Source of the DNA: Halichondria panicea
Taxonomy: Eukaryota; Porifera; Demospongiae; Suberitida; Halichondriidae
Length of the DNA: 64,000 nt
NCBI RefSeq assembly: GCF_963675165.1
Contig: NC_087377.1
Location: 16,114,518 to 16,178,517, forward strand
Reading direction: 5' to 3'
Both the position numbers and the translations under genes were made by a program. This document shows positions 1 to 10,638 of the stretch, in pieces; the first letter of the stretch is position 1, and each line of letters starts with the position of its first letter. The notes beneath the pieces are model-generated. The model searched no databases. It had not been told where the DNA came from and was given only the letters and a program-made list of their open reading frames with translations.

Positions 1-16
1 GCTCACTCACTCACAG

Positions 17-99
17 AGCTGGCTGTATTCTGGCTGGTCTGGGGTTCACTCCACATGCAGAAGAATGAGATTTTATCTAGCTAAGACACTATTTGCAAG
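17..99 (+). pseudogene. ABCF3 exon relic, copy 1
   Basis: After a cag acceptor the sequence reads AGCILAGLGFTP, as in ABC-F ATPase ABCF3, and ends LAKTLFAR before a gtaagc donor. The middle, where the family has the SGG ABC signature, is missing, and the two halves are in different frames. Copy 1 carries a four-base difference (catgcag) from the relic at 16523-16601. The upstream exons would lie outside the window. It cannot encode a working ATPase. Confidence 0.7.
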
Positions 100-491
100 G
101 TAAGCGGTTTTTGTGAGACGGAAGTGCTGACATTAATTTTTTCTTGGGGAAGGCGTGGGTGTTTTTTCAGAATCAGGCTTGTTTTCAGAGCTATCTTTTA
201 GCTGCCATAAGTTGAATTCCGTGGATATAATTTCAATGATTTTCTGATTTTCTGAAAGCTTAGAAAGAGACCTTTCAAATGGTGTCATCAAAGTTTATAT
301 TTGAGAGATAAAAGTATTTGCCAATTTGGCCATAACATGAATAAAATAGCCCATGGTCCAAGGCGGAAAATTACAAATTAGGGCCCCAACAAAATTTTGG
401 ATCGAAACACATCATTTGAAAGGTCTCTTTAATTCTAAGCTTTCAAAAAATCATAACATTTTTGACATTGGATCAACGGTATTAAAGTTAA

Positions 492-1387
492 CCCTTTCCC
501 GGCTTTGGACGACATATGTCGTCCAGCTGACCGAGATTTTTCAAAAATTTGCTGTGCTGGCTGTGTTGGAGCTATGCACACACTGTAGGTACCAGCACAT
601 GCGCATTGAGCTGCTCTTTCACATGGTATTTTCAACATCTTGCTTTGAGGTACACTTTGTGCAGTACGGTCGAAAGAAAAGTGACCGTTTGATGATGACT
701 TCAAGATCTTTGTAGTACAACCTCAATGGGGTTCTAGAGCTGCTAGACAGTGAGAATATCAATCCTCATGGCCTTGTAGAGTGAGAGGACAGTGACTGGG
801 ATCATAGCTAGGTAGGAAGCTACCTCAAGCTAAAAAATAAAGAGCCTGAGGAGCCTGAAGGAGCTGGACCAAGTTTCTGGATCTGGTAAGTCTAGAGTAG
901 CATTTGTAAAACATACTGTATACTGATAGCTTCAGGATAGCTTCAGTATATGTTTGCTTAGGCTAGTTAGTACAGCAGTGGATATCATGAGCCACCATTG
1001 AACTTGTAAACGTGTGTGTAGGTGAAGAACGTTTCCCGGGAAAAGGGCGTCTGCTGATACGACCTCGCAGAGAAGTTTCGGCAGATCCTGATCGAACTAT
1101 GTCACCGTGAGAACATTGAGAACACTTACTTAGTGTCTATAGCACTTTGTGCCTTCGTATAATATTGTTTGTGTACATAATTGTGAATGTTTGTAAACAA
1201 TCGCTAATTAGTTGGGGGTGGTCAGTTGCTAGGTAACGATGATGATGTCATGGTACCCCTGGGGTCTGGGCTACCTGTAGGAAATAGTTACGAGTGATTT
1301 CAATGTATGGTTCATAAGATATGGATTTTTAAAGAAAAACATGTATTAATTCTGTATTATTTTGTTTTAATTAAAGCCGGGAAAGGG
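492..1387. mobile_element. piggyBac-like non-autonomous element, 896 bp
   Basis: The insertion is bounded by TTAA target duplications at 488-491 and 1388-1391. Its termini are inverted: CCCTTTCCCGGC on the left and GCCGGGAAAGGG on the right. A perfect 18-bp palindrome, GGACGACATATGTCGTCC, sits just inside the left end at 507-524. Module A copy 3 has the uninterrupted empty site at about 16998-17005. TTAA duplications with CCC-starting ends are the hallmark of piggyBac transposons. No intact transposase is visible; the internal ORFs are short and unrecognised. Confidence 0.9.
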
Positions 1388-1582
1388 TTAATGGCTGTTG
1401 AAAAATCAGGTTTGTTTTTAGAGCTATCTTTTAGAGGCCATAACTTGTGTTAGGAACGTCCTATTTAAAAAACTGAAAGACGCATTCTGTAGCTTTGAGA
1501 AAGCACTATTGTATAAAGTGTCTTAAAACCGCTAATTGCTCGCAGTGCCAAAGCTCACTAATTTGTGTGTCCTATGCTGTAG

Positions 1583-2078
1583 ATGTAGGAACACGGAACC
1601 ATCGTCGGTTGTGTGCAGTGTATTATAGTCGTACCCCCGGGTTTGAAGTGATCCATGGACTACTGGACCGTGTCATGCAGCTGCTGGAGGTGTCCTTCAC
1701 CAAAGATGGCAGTGGATACTTCCTCAAGGCAGCTGAAGGTGAGGGTTGCATAAGCACAGCTGTGTATGTGTGTTAGGGACTTGTGAAGGAACTACATATG
1801 CATTCAGTCCAGTTTGTTGGGAATTAGTGGCCGTGAGGTTTTTGAAGTGTATGTGTTGAATCCACTGGAAGATTATTTTGTCATAAAATTTATTCCTACA
1901 ACTCACTTGCTCACTGCCCACACTTCTGCCCTGCTTGTATTTACCGCCCCCTCCCCTGCACACACACTCCACAGACTCTACCTAGTTCCCGGGCCGTTGT
2001 GCGGAGGTGTGTGTACGTGGGAAGGTGATTGGGAAACTGGGCATGCTCCATCCTGGTGTGTCTGTTGTGCAGCTCTAG
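1583..2078 (+). pseudogene. FARSB C-terminal exons, broken, copy 1
   Basis: The exon at 1583-1738 reads DVGTRNHRRLCAVYY, then GFEVIHGLLDRVMQLLEV, close to the C-terminal part of cytosolic phenylalanyl-tRNA synthetase beta subunit, which charges tRNA-Phe. The next exon (1975-2078) contains [19 protein letters not shown], also typical. However the join is interrupted by a TAG just before FPGR, and a second TAG after VVQL ends the protein before the family's usual C terminus. Upstream FARSB exons are absent. I read it as a duplicated, decayed fragment rather than the functional gene. Confidence 0.75.
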
Positions 2079-2938
2079 TGTGTGTGAGACTGGGAGGTGT
2101 GTTTGGTGCAGCTGTTCTCACGGCCTCCTCCAACCAGTACCTGCCCTCCGTACTCTCCAGGGAGAACCTATCTCCTCAGGTTAGTGTGTGTTCATCATGA
2201 CCTCCTTGACAGTATGTACCCAGGTGTGTGTTTAGGGTCAATACTGCAAGGTCATGTACTGTACATAATTATGTCATGTACATATAATTATAGCCTGGAT
2301 CCCAGGGTAGGCCGGTGAACGAGGCTAGTACATATAATCCTTTTGTTTGTAGTTAGTGTGCTTTAGTAACCATTAAAGATCTAACATACTCTTCTTGAGG
2401 GGAGGGGTAGTTAAACACATTATTTTAAACAGCCATAACTTTAATACCGTTGATCCAATGTCAAAATTTATATTATTTGCTTAAAGCTTAGAAACAGACT
2501 TTCAAATAATGTGCTTCAATCTAAAATTTCTTTTGTGTAATTTTTCGGCCTTGGACCATCAGCTATTATCCTTGGTTGTGTCCAAATTAGTTTTGTAGCT
2601 CAAAATGACGTTTGAAAGGTATATCTTATATACCCTTTGATTCCTTGTTAAAAACCGCTTCTATCTATATATGTTGTAGAGCTGGTAAGCTCCACATTTT
2701 GTGATCTTGTGTGTGGGCATTGGGTGCATGATGTGAGATCAATTTCAACATGGTATGGAGTGTTGTTAACATGGAGGGTGACATTGTATGAGTGTAATAA
2801 CGTGCGACCCCCCCCACACACACCTTTAGGCCTACTATGCTGCTCACTTCAACTGACTCTTACGATTATTCTAGTATTCATAATGTAAGTACGTACATAT
2901 TGTATACCAGTACATGTGTTGTGTGTGGTGTCCCTATA

Positions 2939-3374
2939 GTTGAGTGTGAGTGTGAGAGGCCATATATATAAGGAGGACATACGTGTGTCGAGGCTGGAGG
3001 TGGCCCGTGTGCTGAGGGAGAGAAATGAGTACAAAGAGAAGTACCTCTCACTATTGGAGCAGATTAGGTAAAGGGTCATCGTGTAGTGTTTGTAAAGCGG
3101 TCATCATAACTTTAATAATTGCTAATACATACTAACACTGTGTATCCAGAGGAGGTTCGACAGGTGCAGTGCAGCTCAAGCAATTAGTCTCTGATTACAC
3201 GCTTGCATGAGCGGATAATTAGTGTTCATGCAATCAAAGGCTAATACATACTAACACTGTGTATTTGTACTAACAATGTTAGTTGATTAATAATAATGTT
3301 TCTCTGTTGCACAGGATGAGTGCTGACTCGGCTCTGTTTAAGTCCAAGAGCACGAAATCAAAATGGCTCGACTA
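2939..3374 (+). pseudogene. Coiled-coil protein exons (JIP3/4-like?), copy 1
   Basis: The exon at about 2939-3067 encodes a charged helix with EVARVLRERNEYKEK followed by LLEQIR. It splices in frame at cag to 3316-3374 (MSADSALFKSKS...), which stops at TAG. The RERNxYKE pattern resembles the N-terminal coiled coil of JNK-interacting proteins 3/4, but only weakly and over a short length. In copy 3 the same exon has a TAG in place of the Glu codon. Upstream exons are missing, so this is probably a gene fragment. Confidence 0.4.
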
Positions 3375-3831
3375 GTGAGTTGTGTCACGTCAGTTAGTGT
3401 GTAGAGTTGTAGTGAAGCTTTTCTTATTCTAGTCACTCTATAGAGATTATCATAGAATACAGTCAGGTTAATTAATGGACTCCATAGCGGACCTATGCCA
3501 CCTCTAGAGTACAGCTATACTGTTTCACTGTATATCTTGAAGTAAGATTATAATCTAGTGCAATAAGATACTATTAGTGTTATGATTCTACTAAAACTCG
3601 TTCTCAAAAGTTTCAGCCTATAGTCTAGTTTTATTTTATTGCTCCCGTTACTTGCTGCTTAGCCAGATCATATAGTATAACACTCCTCTGGTTTCTATAG
3701 ATCTTTATTATTTATGTCAACAGCCGAGGGTAGCACTTCAGTGCTCTAGTTCTAATTGTAGATTGACTGATCGATTTGTCTTCTGTACTATTGTTAGATT
3801 TTTGCACCCCTCATCTTTTCCTGGCCCCCAG

Positions 3832-4240
3832 TTATGCGGCCATTTTTCAGCCCGGCCAAGTGTTGAGGAGACAAGAAGAGGCACTGAGAATGGAGGTAGA
3901 GGTACAGAGTACATTAGCTGGAAATGCATTTGTATCATACTTTGTAGAGTCCCTTAAAGCCATTCAAGGTCAGCTATAGTGTGTCCTATTTGAAGGTGTG
4001 CAATGTACAATCATGTACGACCCCCCCCCCCCCCCCCACACACACACACCTTTAGGCCTACTATGCTGCTAAGAAAGAGAGGGGCCTCACGTAAACTGGC
4101 CACTCAGTGTGACTATGACCATGTGATTCTTTAACCCCTCACTGTCTGACTCGGAAGAGGAGATAGACTTTGTATTCTGGGAGAAGGCGTCCACCCTACC
4201 CTCGGACAAGACCCCAACCAAGGACCTGAACTTGTTATGA
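3832..4240 (+). other. Unrecognised exon-like segments of module A
   Basis: After a ccccag acceptor at 3831 there is an open stretch to 3979 rich in Glu, Gln and Arg (RRQEEALRMEVEV), which looks helical. A second open stretch near 4141-4240 is acidic (LSDSEEEID) and ends in TGA. Both recur in copy 3 (about 19470-19620 and 19780-19880) with indels, and a poly-C/CA tract lies between them. They may be the 3' exons of the coiled-coil fragment upstream. I do not recognise a family. Confidence 0.3.
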
Positions 4241-4425
4241 GACTGTTAAATATTATTTTGTCTGTTTTTGTACTATTTTCTGGCAATGTAATTATGTACT
4301 TCATGTCATCATAATAACTATAATTATAAAATTCTGTTGCAACTTAATTTCTCAACATGATAAAAAGAATATCAATATCGTTATAAACTCATCGCACAAT
4401 TAAAGAGAAACAATTAACAAAATAA

Positions 4426-7278
4426 CTAATTAGCACTTATAGAGAAGAAATCAACAGTTTGAATATAAGTAAACCATTTTGCCTGTCCTCCGGCTACAAT
4501 GACCTCTCTAGGAAGTACTGAGCATGTGCAGCAGTCTCGCGCAGTAGGCAGGTCTCCCACTTTCACCCACCTCCTGGTGTCAGGCTGGTAGAGGTGGATC
4601 GATGAACTTGTGTTGACTCTGTCGTCTTGTCCACCAACGGCTAATAGTGACCTCCCAATACTGAGAGGAGCTGACCACACTAGTGGTACTTCCTGTAAGG
4701 TCTGCCAGAGAGTGGGTGTGTCCAGGTTGGAAAGGGCTTTTGCAATGAGTTCATTGAGGTCGACGTGGTACACTGTCTTGGTTGCACACCCAGTGTGATC
4801 GAACCCTCCCATTAGGTAGAGGATGTTTCCCATGAGAGTCGATTTCAGTATTGATCGTGGGTTAGGTAGTGACTGAGCAATGTACCATCTTCTTGATGCC
4901 ACGTCCAACACCTCCACAGAGGAGATACGTTCTTTATCATTATACCCACCAGCTACAATGATGTGGTTGTTGAAGGAGACAGCTGTTGAGAAATCACGAG
5001 CAATGTTCATTGGTGGGTACGGGTGAGTCCATTCCCCTGACTCAAACACTGCAAGCTGATTGGTGCGTTTGTTATTTCTTGGATAATGTCCTCCAGCCAG
5101 CACTAGTCGATTAGCGAGTGATGTCATAGCGAAGTACCTGGCAGTGTACTCTGGTAATTTGGTCCATTGATCTTGCTCGAGCTTCATCACTGTACACCTG
5201 TCACAAGGATTGTGTGCATCACCTCCACCAACATACACCGTGTCACCGATAACAACACTCTGAACCGAGGTGCCCATCTTGATTGGCATGTCTTTTCCTC
5301 CTCTCCATTTCAGAGTGAGTGGAGGTCTCAACTCTCTGGGAGGGGGACCCTGAATAATGAATGAGTGTAATTAGGATAGTGTCTACTAACAAGCGAGTGT
5401 TACTTGTAGCAATAATTGCATGCACACTAAATCACTTTCTCTAATTAGCTTAAGAGGCCACGCCCACTAGTCTAATAGAATGTACAGTACGATTATAAAA
5501 GATCAAAGCTTTTACTATAGCTCTGCAATAATATAATGGTGCATTTGTCTCACCTGTCTCTGCTGTTGAATGATGGCGTCTCTCCTGACCAGCTCAGCAT
5601 CTTTGTGCTTAATCTGTTCCCTGTGAGCCTGTACAGGGGAACATTGGTGGAAATCAAACACAGACGTGAATAACATTAGAGAAAATTCTACAACAGAACA
5701 AGACAATCTTCACTAAAAGAAGTACATAATTATAGGCACACTCAAACAGATGTGTAGTTACGGCTTAACACATGAGACAGCATCCATGCATGTTAAGGTA
5801 CAATACTATTGTTGCTGTGGGAATCTCATTATCACACTACATGTACGCACCTTCTTGACTGATTCAGTGTCCTTTGACTCGTTCTTTGTTGCCTCCACTG
5901 GGTCCGAGCTTGTTGTCAGGTAAGTATCTAAAATCGATACCAACATTAAATAGACGGATATGATTTTTTCGTTAGGGTTACAGTTACTGAAACGTAAAAC
6001 ACATAATAATATACTTATCATTGACTCACAGATGTCCCTGGCAGATGGTCTCCTCCTCATGTCTTCTTGCAAACAACTGTCGATAAGCTTCCTCAACCTG
6101 TGTGTGTGAGGGATCTGAGCAACATGGAATGATCGATCTTCCACAGATTTGATCGTCTTCAGCTTGCAAACAATCTGCATCATAATCGCCCCAAGAGAGA
6201 ACACATCCAGGCTATTATCGTAATTATCCTTGTCCAATCGAATAGCCTCGAGAGGTAGATACCCCATACGGTGACCAATGGCTGTGAGGGTGTGGCTAAG
6301 CTTGGAGGGATCGTATAGCCGTGACATGCCAAAGTCGGATATCTTTGCGACAGGCACTGGTCGTGTAAGCTTCAGCAAGATGTTATCGCCACAGAGGTCA
6401 CGATGGATAATCTGCTTGCTGTGAATGTAGGCCAGACCACAAGCCATGTCTTTGGAGAGGCTAATTTCACATTCGCTAGTGAGGGACTCTTCATTAAGGC
6501 CGGAGAAATAGGATCTCAGATTGCAATCCATCAGCTCAACAACGAGGATTGTACTCCCTGATTTGGGGTGCTTGGCAGTCGACAAAAACTGAACAACGTT
6601 TGGGTGCTGGAACGACTTGAGAAAATCACTCTCACGATCAATTGCATTGCTAGCTTCTTCGTTTTTGCCGATTGGAATACTTGCCTGCATCTCCATAGCG
6701 TCGTGAAGCAGCACTTTGACTGCACATATCTCGTCCCTGTAGCTGCCTTTGAAGACTGCTCCAAATGCACCTTTACCTAGAGGTTCGTCTAAGAAAACAG
6801 TCAAATTATCGTTGATCTTCTGGCGGTTTTGGTCAACTGCAGAACATTGTGTGTGTGTATGTGTGTGTGTGTGTGTGGGGGGGGGTGAATATTATAGCAG
6901 CTAACGAACTAAGCATTATGACTGTATGATTCCTGTGCTGAACTAGTGCTTACCCTCTGACTTCACATCAGTAGGATTGTTTGGACCAGTAGACTGTAGA
7001 TGATCTTTCTCAATGGTCTGGGCTATGTGAACTTCACTCACGATGGGACTTGACAAAGCCTCCACCATCTCTTTCCAGCTCTTCCCTCCTTCATTAAGCC
7101 ATTTAATCAAACCCTCACGATAGCAGTCATCAGGATTGTTGCTCCATTCTATCCCGATGCTGTGGATTGTATCCGAGGGTACGTCAAGAATAAGCAAGAT
7201 GTTTCGCCACTTGATTCGAGCATCAAACGTGACGAGATACAATCTCTTTAGATCTGCTATTGTGAGATAGTCAGACAT
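4426..7278 (-). CDS. K1: Death domain-TKL kinase-coiled coil-Kelch protein
   Basis: Five exons in frame: 7278-6954, 6836-6030, 5927-5851, 5628-5554 and 5349-4426, giving 735 aa. Exon 1 encodes a Death-type helical domain (DCYREGLIKWLNEGG, SWKEMVEAL). Exon 2 is a protein kinase with GKGAFGAVFKG (glycine loop), AVKVLL (lysine), HRDLCGDN (catalytic loop) and DFG. The usual APE is replaced by PLEA. A short linker and a coiled-coil exon (KDAELVRRDAIIQQQRQ) lead into about five Kelch repeats (repeated VxxxGG followed by a Trp) forming a beta propeller. Likely an intracellular signalling kinase in which the Death domain recruits partners and the propeller binds substrate; that role is inferred. An upstream in-frame ATG at 7341 exists, but the MSDYL start is shared with the paralog at 13465 and is preferred. 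Confidence 0.85.
6848..6888. repeat. (GT)n tract in K1 intron 1
   Basis: A GT run followed by a G run lies in the first intron. The paralogous intron of K2 has a longer one at about 13014-13070, so the tract has changed length since duplication. Confidence 0.9.
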
Positions 7279-7546
7279 CTTCTCTGTAGAATAATTATGG
7301 TTATTAGAATTATGTGATAAAATAATATTTGGTGTGTGCAAACTAAATCATGTACATACAGTAAAAACAGTACTGTCTGCACTTACTGATAATAATCCAG
7401 AGGCTACAGTGCTAGTAGTGCAGTCAGTGCAGTATCTTCCACTCACAGTGCAGTGTAACAGTTTAGTTTGACAGTTGTACAATTACAAGACACGCCATTT
7501 TTCCTCCTCTGCAGAATAAACAATATCTTGTCACGTGATACACCAC

Positions 7547-7665
7547 ATGGATTCAGTCAGTTTTGAAGCTCTGAGCAAGTGGTCAAACTATTTGTCTGTA
7601 TTGGTTGAGGCTGAAGACAGGAGTCCATGGACAGGGACTACTGAGGAACCTTCATCAAGAACAAG
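7547..7665 (+). pseudogene. Orphan exon, module C copy 1
   Basis: ATG opens a 39-codon frame (MDSVSFEALSKWSNYLSV...) ending in a gtaatg donor, head to head with K1 and 268 bases from its start. No downstream exon continues it in phase: joining to the kinase-like exon at 8687 gives a stop after a few codons. In copy 2 (about 13797-13911) the ATG is lost. I do not recognise the family. It is probably a relic first exon. Confidence 0.35.
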
Positions 7666-7783
7666 GTAATGTACTTATTCGTAAATAATTACAAAACGAG
7701 AGGTCATTTCTTTTGGAGGTTGAGAAAAATTCCTGGTGTTGCATATTTATAGGGTCGCATCTAATTGGAGGTTACTCTACTAT

Positions 7784-7832
7784 CCTCGATTACAGGCTGC
7801 TTAAAATTACTTCTAGCGGCCTGGAATCGAGG
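7784..7832. repeat. cctcga hairpin, module C copy 1
   Basis: Inverted arms cctcgattacaggc and gcggcctggaatcgagg are separated by a short AT-rich spacer. The same palindrome type (tagcctcga...tcgaggcta) recurs at 50374, 51693, 55264 and 57967. Confidence 0.55.
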
Positions 7833-8686
7833 TCAGAAAATTGCCTAAGATCGGAGGGTGTCGCATATTTGGAGGGTCACCTTAAATTGAACAAGTACGG
7901 TACTTGTGTATACTGTGTAGTTAGTTATAATGTGGGCCCTAACTTTGGACGTTTCGTTTTCGTATTATTTTCGCTTTCGTATTACATGGTTAGAATTTGC
8001 ATGATGGTAACTACCTCCCAAATAACGAACACACACACACTTGTTGTTCCCGCCCATACTTGTACTCAGAGATGTGCTCACAGAATAAGGCCTATAGTTT
8101 ACTAGGATCATTTATGAGATGGAGGATTGAAAAATTAAGATATTCCGGGCACACCACTGTCAGTGTGTACTGTGTACCGTATAGCGGGTAGGGTATAAAC
8201 TTTCGTAGAATGACCGTTGAAAGGTTTTCGCGGATTTAATTTTCACGGAATAGCAGCCTTTCTGCAGCATGCATGCATGCGATATTAAATTCTAAACCTG
8301 TGTAGGGTACCAGCTACATAGTCTTGTACATGGCTTGTAATAATAATTATTATACGTGTATAATTATGATGATATCCCATTTTGTGCTACATCAGGAGTG
8401 CATGAACTCCTGGTACTATAATAATTATTATCGGGTTTAAAATACAGCGATTTTTCAATTACGAATTACGAAATTCGCTCAATAGATTGGTCATGCAATT
8501 TCCATTTATAGTTACAACACAATCAAGCTTGTACAGTGTCATTCACAATCCATTAACCTCTCATTGGATAGTACTGTCCCTATTCCTGTGTTGTACACTA
8601 CTGTCTATTTAATTGTAGATTGTGTTATTTATGTTTATGTGATCAATTTCCTGAACCAATTTTCCCTCCCCCCACAGTCTCGTGCA

Positions 8687-8880
8687 TGGACAAAGATAAT
8701 GTGTACAGTTTTGGAGTGCTTGCTTGTAAAGTGGTGAATGCCAGATTTCCTGAAGCTGCTGTATTTCTTGGTCTGCTATCGAGTATGGAAGGTGTATGGC
8801 GGGAGCTCCACCCACTCATCACCTCAGGACAGACCCTCCATGGACACTGTGTTACACCACATCAAACAATTGGACTCTGA
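8687..8880 (+). pseudogene. Protein kinase C-lobe fragment, module C copy 1
   Basis: After a ccccccacag acceptor one frame reads DKDNVYSFGVLACKVVNARF, matching kinase subdomain IX (DxYSFGV) seen in TKL kinases, and runs to a TGA at 8878-8880. No glycine loop, catalytic loop or DFG segment is present nearby on this strand. It is therefore a stray exon. Copy 2 at 14978-15174 has D and E substitutions closer to the canonical DVYSFGVLACEV. Distinct from the K1/K2 kinases, which are on the other strand. Confidence 0.55.
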
Positions 8881-9055
8881 GTCTTAGTATTGGTGCATGA
8901 GTGTGTTATTATTAATTTGTGTAAAGAATATATAATAATTATTCTTGCAAACAAAGTGGGGGAGGGGCTGCTCAAGATGAGGGGGTGTTGCATATGGGGT
9001 CAGAGATCAGAAAGCCATGTGGACTAACTGAAAACTGTACTAGATATCATGCAAG

Positions 9056-9212
9056 ATGAAGGCAGCCTTGATAGCAGCCACGGTCCTCACACTCTTTTGC
9101 TCCCTTCATAAAGCCAGCTCTTTGGGGAAGCTGAAGGTACCGGTGGTTTTACTTCCCTATGTCCCCTCCAGCACTGGAGTCAAGGTCAACTTCACTCTGA
9201 GCTCCCCTCAAG
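9056..9212 (+). pseudogene. NUP210 first-exon fragment, module C copy 1
   Basis: ATG opens a signal peptide (MKAALIAATVLTLFC) followed by KLKVPVVLLPY and VKVNFTLSSPQGCFSW, then a gtcagt donor. This matches the start of the nuclear pore membrane glycoprotein gp210, whose mature N terminus has KLNVPKVLLP, VNFTL and EGCYRW. None of the many downstream NUP210 exons follow. Copy 2 (15367 onward) has a two-base insertion that shifts the frame. It is a captured first exon, not a full gene. Confidence 0.6.
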
Positions 9213-9614
9213 GTTGCTTCTCTTGGTCAGTGTACCTACTGTGTGTGTGTAGGGGAGGGGGGATACTGGTGTAAGCTGTGACCCTGAGTTACAGTCAATA
9301 GTTAATTAAGCTTGGTGCAAAGATTTAGGCCTAAAAATAATTTTAACGTGGCTTAATATTGCTCGGTGAATTCCAGCGTCCAATAATTATTATATAATTA
9401 TAGTGCAATAAAAATAATTAATGATCACGTATAATTATTATGCCACGCCCACACACACAGGTTGAGCATTAATTAATAATTAAGTATGCCTTGACTGTAC
9501 AGTAAGTGTACATGTGTGTGTGAGGTCAAGGTTCATTCATTTTGCCAATTGGCTCAGCTTCATTGTACATGCCCTAAACACGATAATTACCAGTTGTTGT
9601 TGTTCTTCCCACAG

Positions 9615-10511
9615 TTGAGCGTCGGCGTCGGGACAGGATCAACGAGCTCATCAAGGTACTGGCTCAGATAGTGCCTACTTGTCAGAAGAAAGACGCAACT
9701 ACTGGTTCCATTGTCGGGGTGAGTGTGTGTGTCTGTGAGTGTGTGTACTAAAGTACTATTGGAAAAACCATCAAAATATCACTAACTTGGTTTTTTTTAA
9801 GAGAAAAATTACTATTATTGCTAAGCATGCATTTAGTGTAGAGCCCAGTGTTATGTTAGTTACTAGTAGCATAGAATCCAGCAGAGTTCATTGTATATAA
9901 CACATGTAGTTAGTTACACATAAAATAAAATTGCTATTTTTTAACAGCAACTAAGCATGTTTTTTGTTATCTCCACGTACATGTCTCACCCTCACGTTAT
10001 GTTTCCCTGACTCCAGTATGTGTACAGCAAGGGAACGGTACTGGACAAGACAGTCGACTACTTGAAAGAGCTCGTGTTTCAAAACGAACAACTCACAGCC
10101 AGTGCCAATATCGCAGAGAAATCAACCAATGCTTTAGCAATGCTTCAAAACCAAATCCAAGTCCTGGAGAAAGAGAACGCATTTCTTCGAGCACAGATTA
10201 TCCAGTTTGGAATCGATGCAGCTGCCTCCTCTGGTCAGAAACAACCTAACCAGCAACTTCTAAACTCTCCTCTGGCCCAGAGTCTCCTCAACACAGTAGT
10301 GACCCACTCACCACCGACCACTTCTGTCTCCCCTCCACAACAATCTACACAACAAACTAACAATGTAGCAGCACAGCAACTACTACTATCCCTGGCACAG
10401 AACCTAACCAACAGCCCTCTGTTGACCTCACTGGCACAGAACCAAACACCAAGTTCTATCTCATCCCTACAATATTATTTTGTCTATTTTGTACTATTTT
10501 CAGGCATGTAA
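9615..10511 (+). pseudogene. USF-type bHLH-leucine zipper fragment
   Basis: The exon at 9615-9718 begins in phase within VERRRRDRINELI, the basic region and helix 1 of an upstream stimulatory factor-like bHLH protein. It splices at 9719/10016 into YVYSKGTVLDKTVDYLKEL (helix 2), then a leucine-zipper-like helix with LEKENAFLRAQI and a Gln/Ser-rich tail. USF factors bind E-boxes (CACGTG) as dimers. The 5' exons encoding the start of the basic region are missing. At about 10471 the frame runs abruptly into the duplicated 3' flank of module B and stops at 10511. It is therefore truncated at both ends by duplication junctions. Confidence 0.6.
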
Positions 10512-10638
10512 TTATGTATGTACCACTTCATGTCATAATAACATGTGATAAAAGTCTGTTGCAACTCAACATGATAAAAAATATCAATAATCGTTATAAA
10601 CTCATCGCACAATTAAAGAGAAAAAATTAACAAAATAA

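Larger units (their letters stand above)
1..4248. repeat. Segmental duplication module A, copy 1
   Basis: This stretch is collinear with 16507-19887 and almost identical to it by eye. It contains broken plus-strand exons of ABCF3, FARSB and a coiled-coil protein, plus repetitive AT-rich sequence. An inverted copy of about 361-490 lies at about 2416-2560 (note the shared segment reading ggtattaaagtta in one and taactttaatacc in the other). Copy 1 differs from copy 3 by a piggyBac-like insertion at 492-1387 and several small indels. The left end lies outside the window. Confidence 0.85.
4249..9472. repeat. Segmental duplication modules B-C, copy 1
   Basis: Collinear with 10471-15845 (B2-C2). 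The B part is also shared with 19888-21415 (B3). Differences are mostly point changes and small indels, so the duplication is recent. B contains the kinase-Kelch gene on the minus strand. C contains plus-strand exon fragments. The right-hand homology ends at the sequence ttgagcattaa, where copy 1 runs into USF-like exons and copy 2 into ABCF3 exons. Confidence 0.85.

Noticed and set aside
435-704. Overlapping frames on both strands inside the piggyBac-like element
   Set aside because: No similarity to a transposase or any family; probably chance frames in a non-autonomous element.
1495-1776. Short frame starting upstream of the FARSB-like exon as a new gene
   Set aside because: Its first part is intron sequence before the tgtag acceptor at 1582; only the FARSB-like exon is meaningful.
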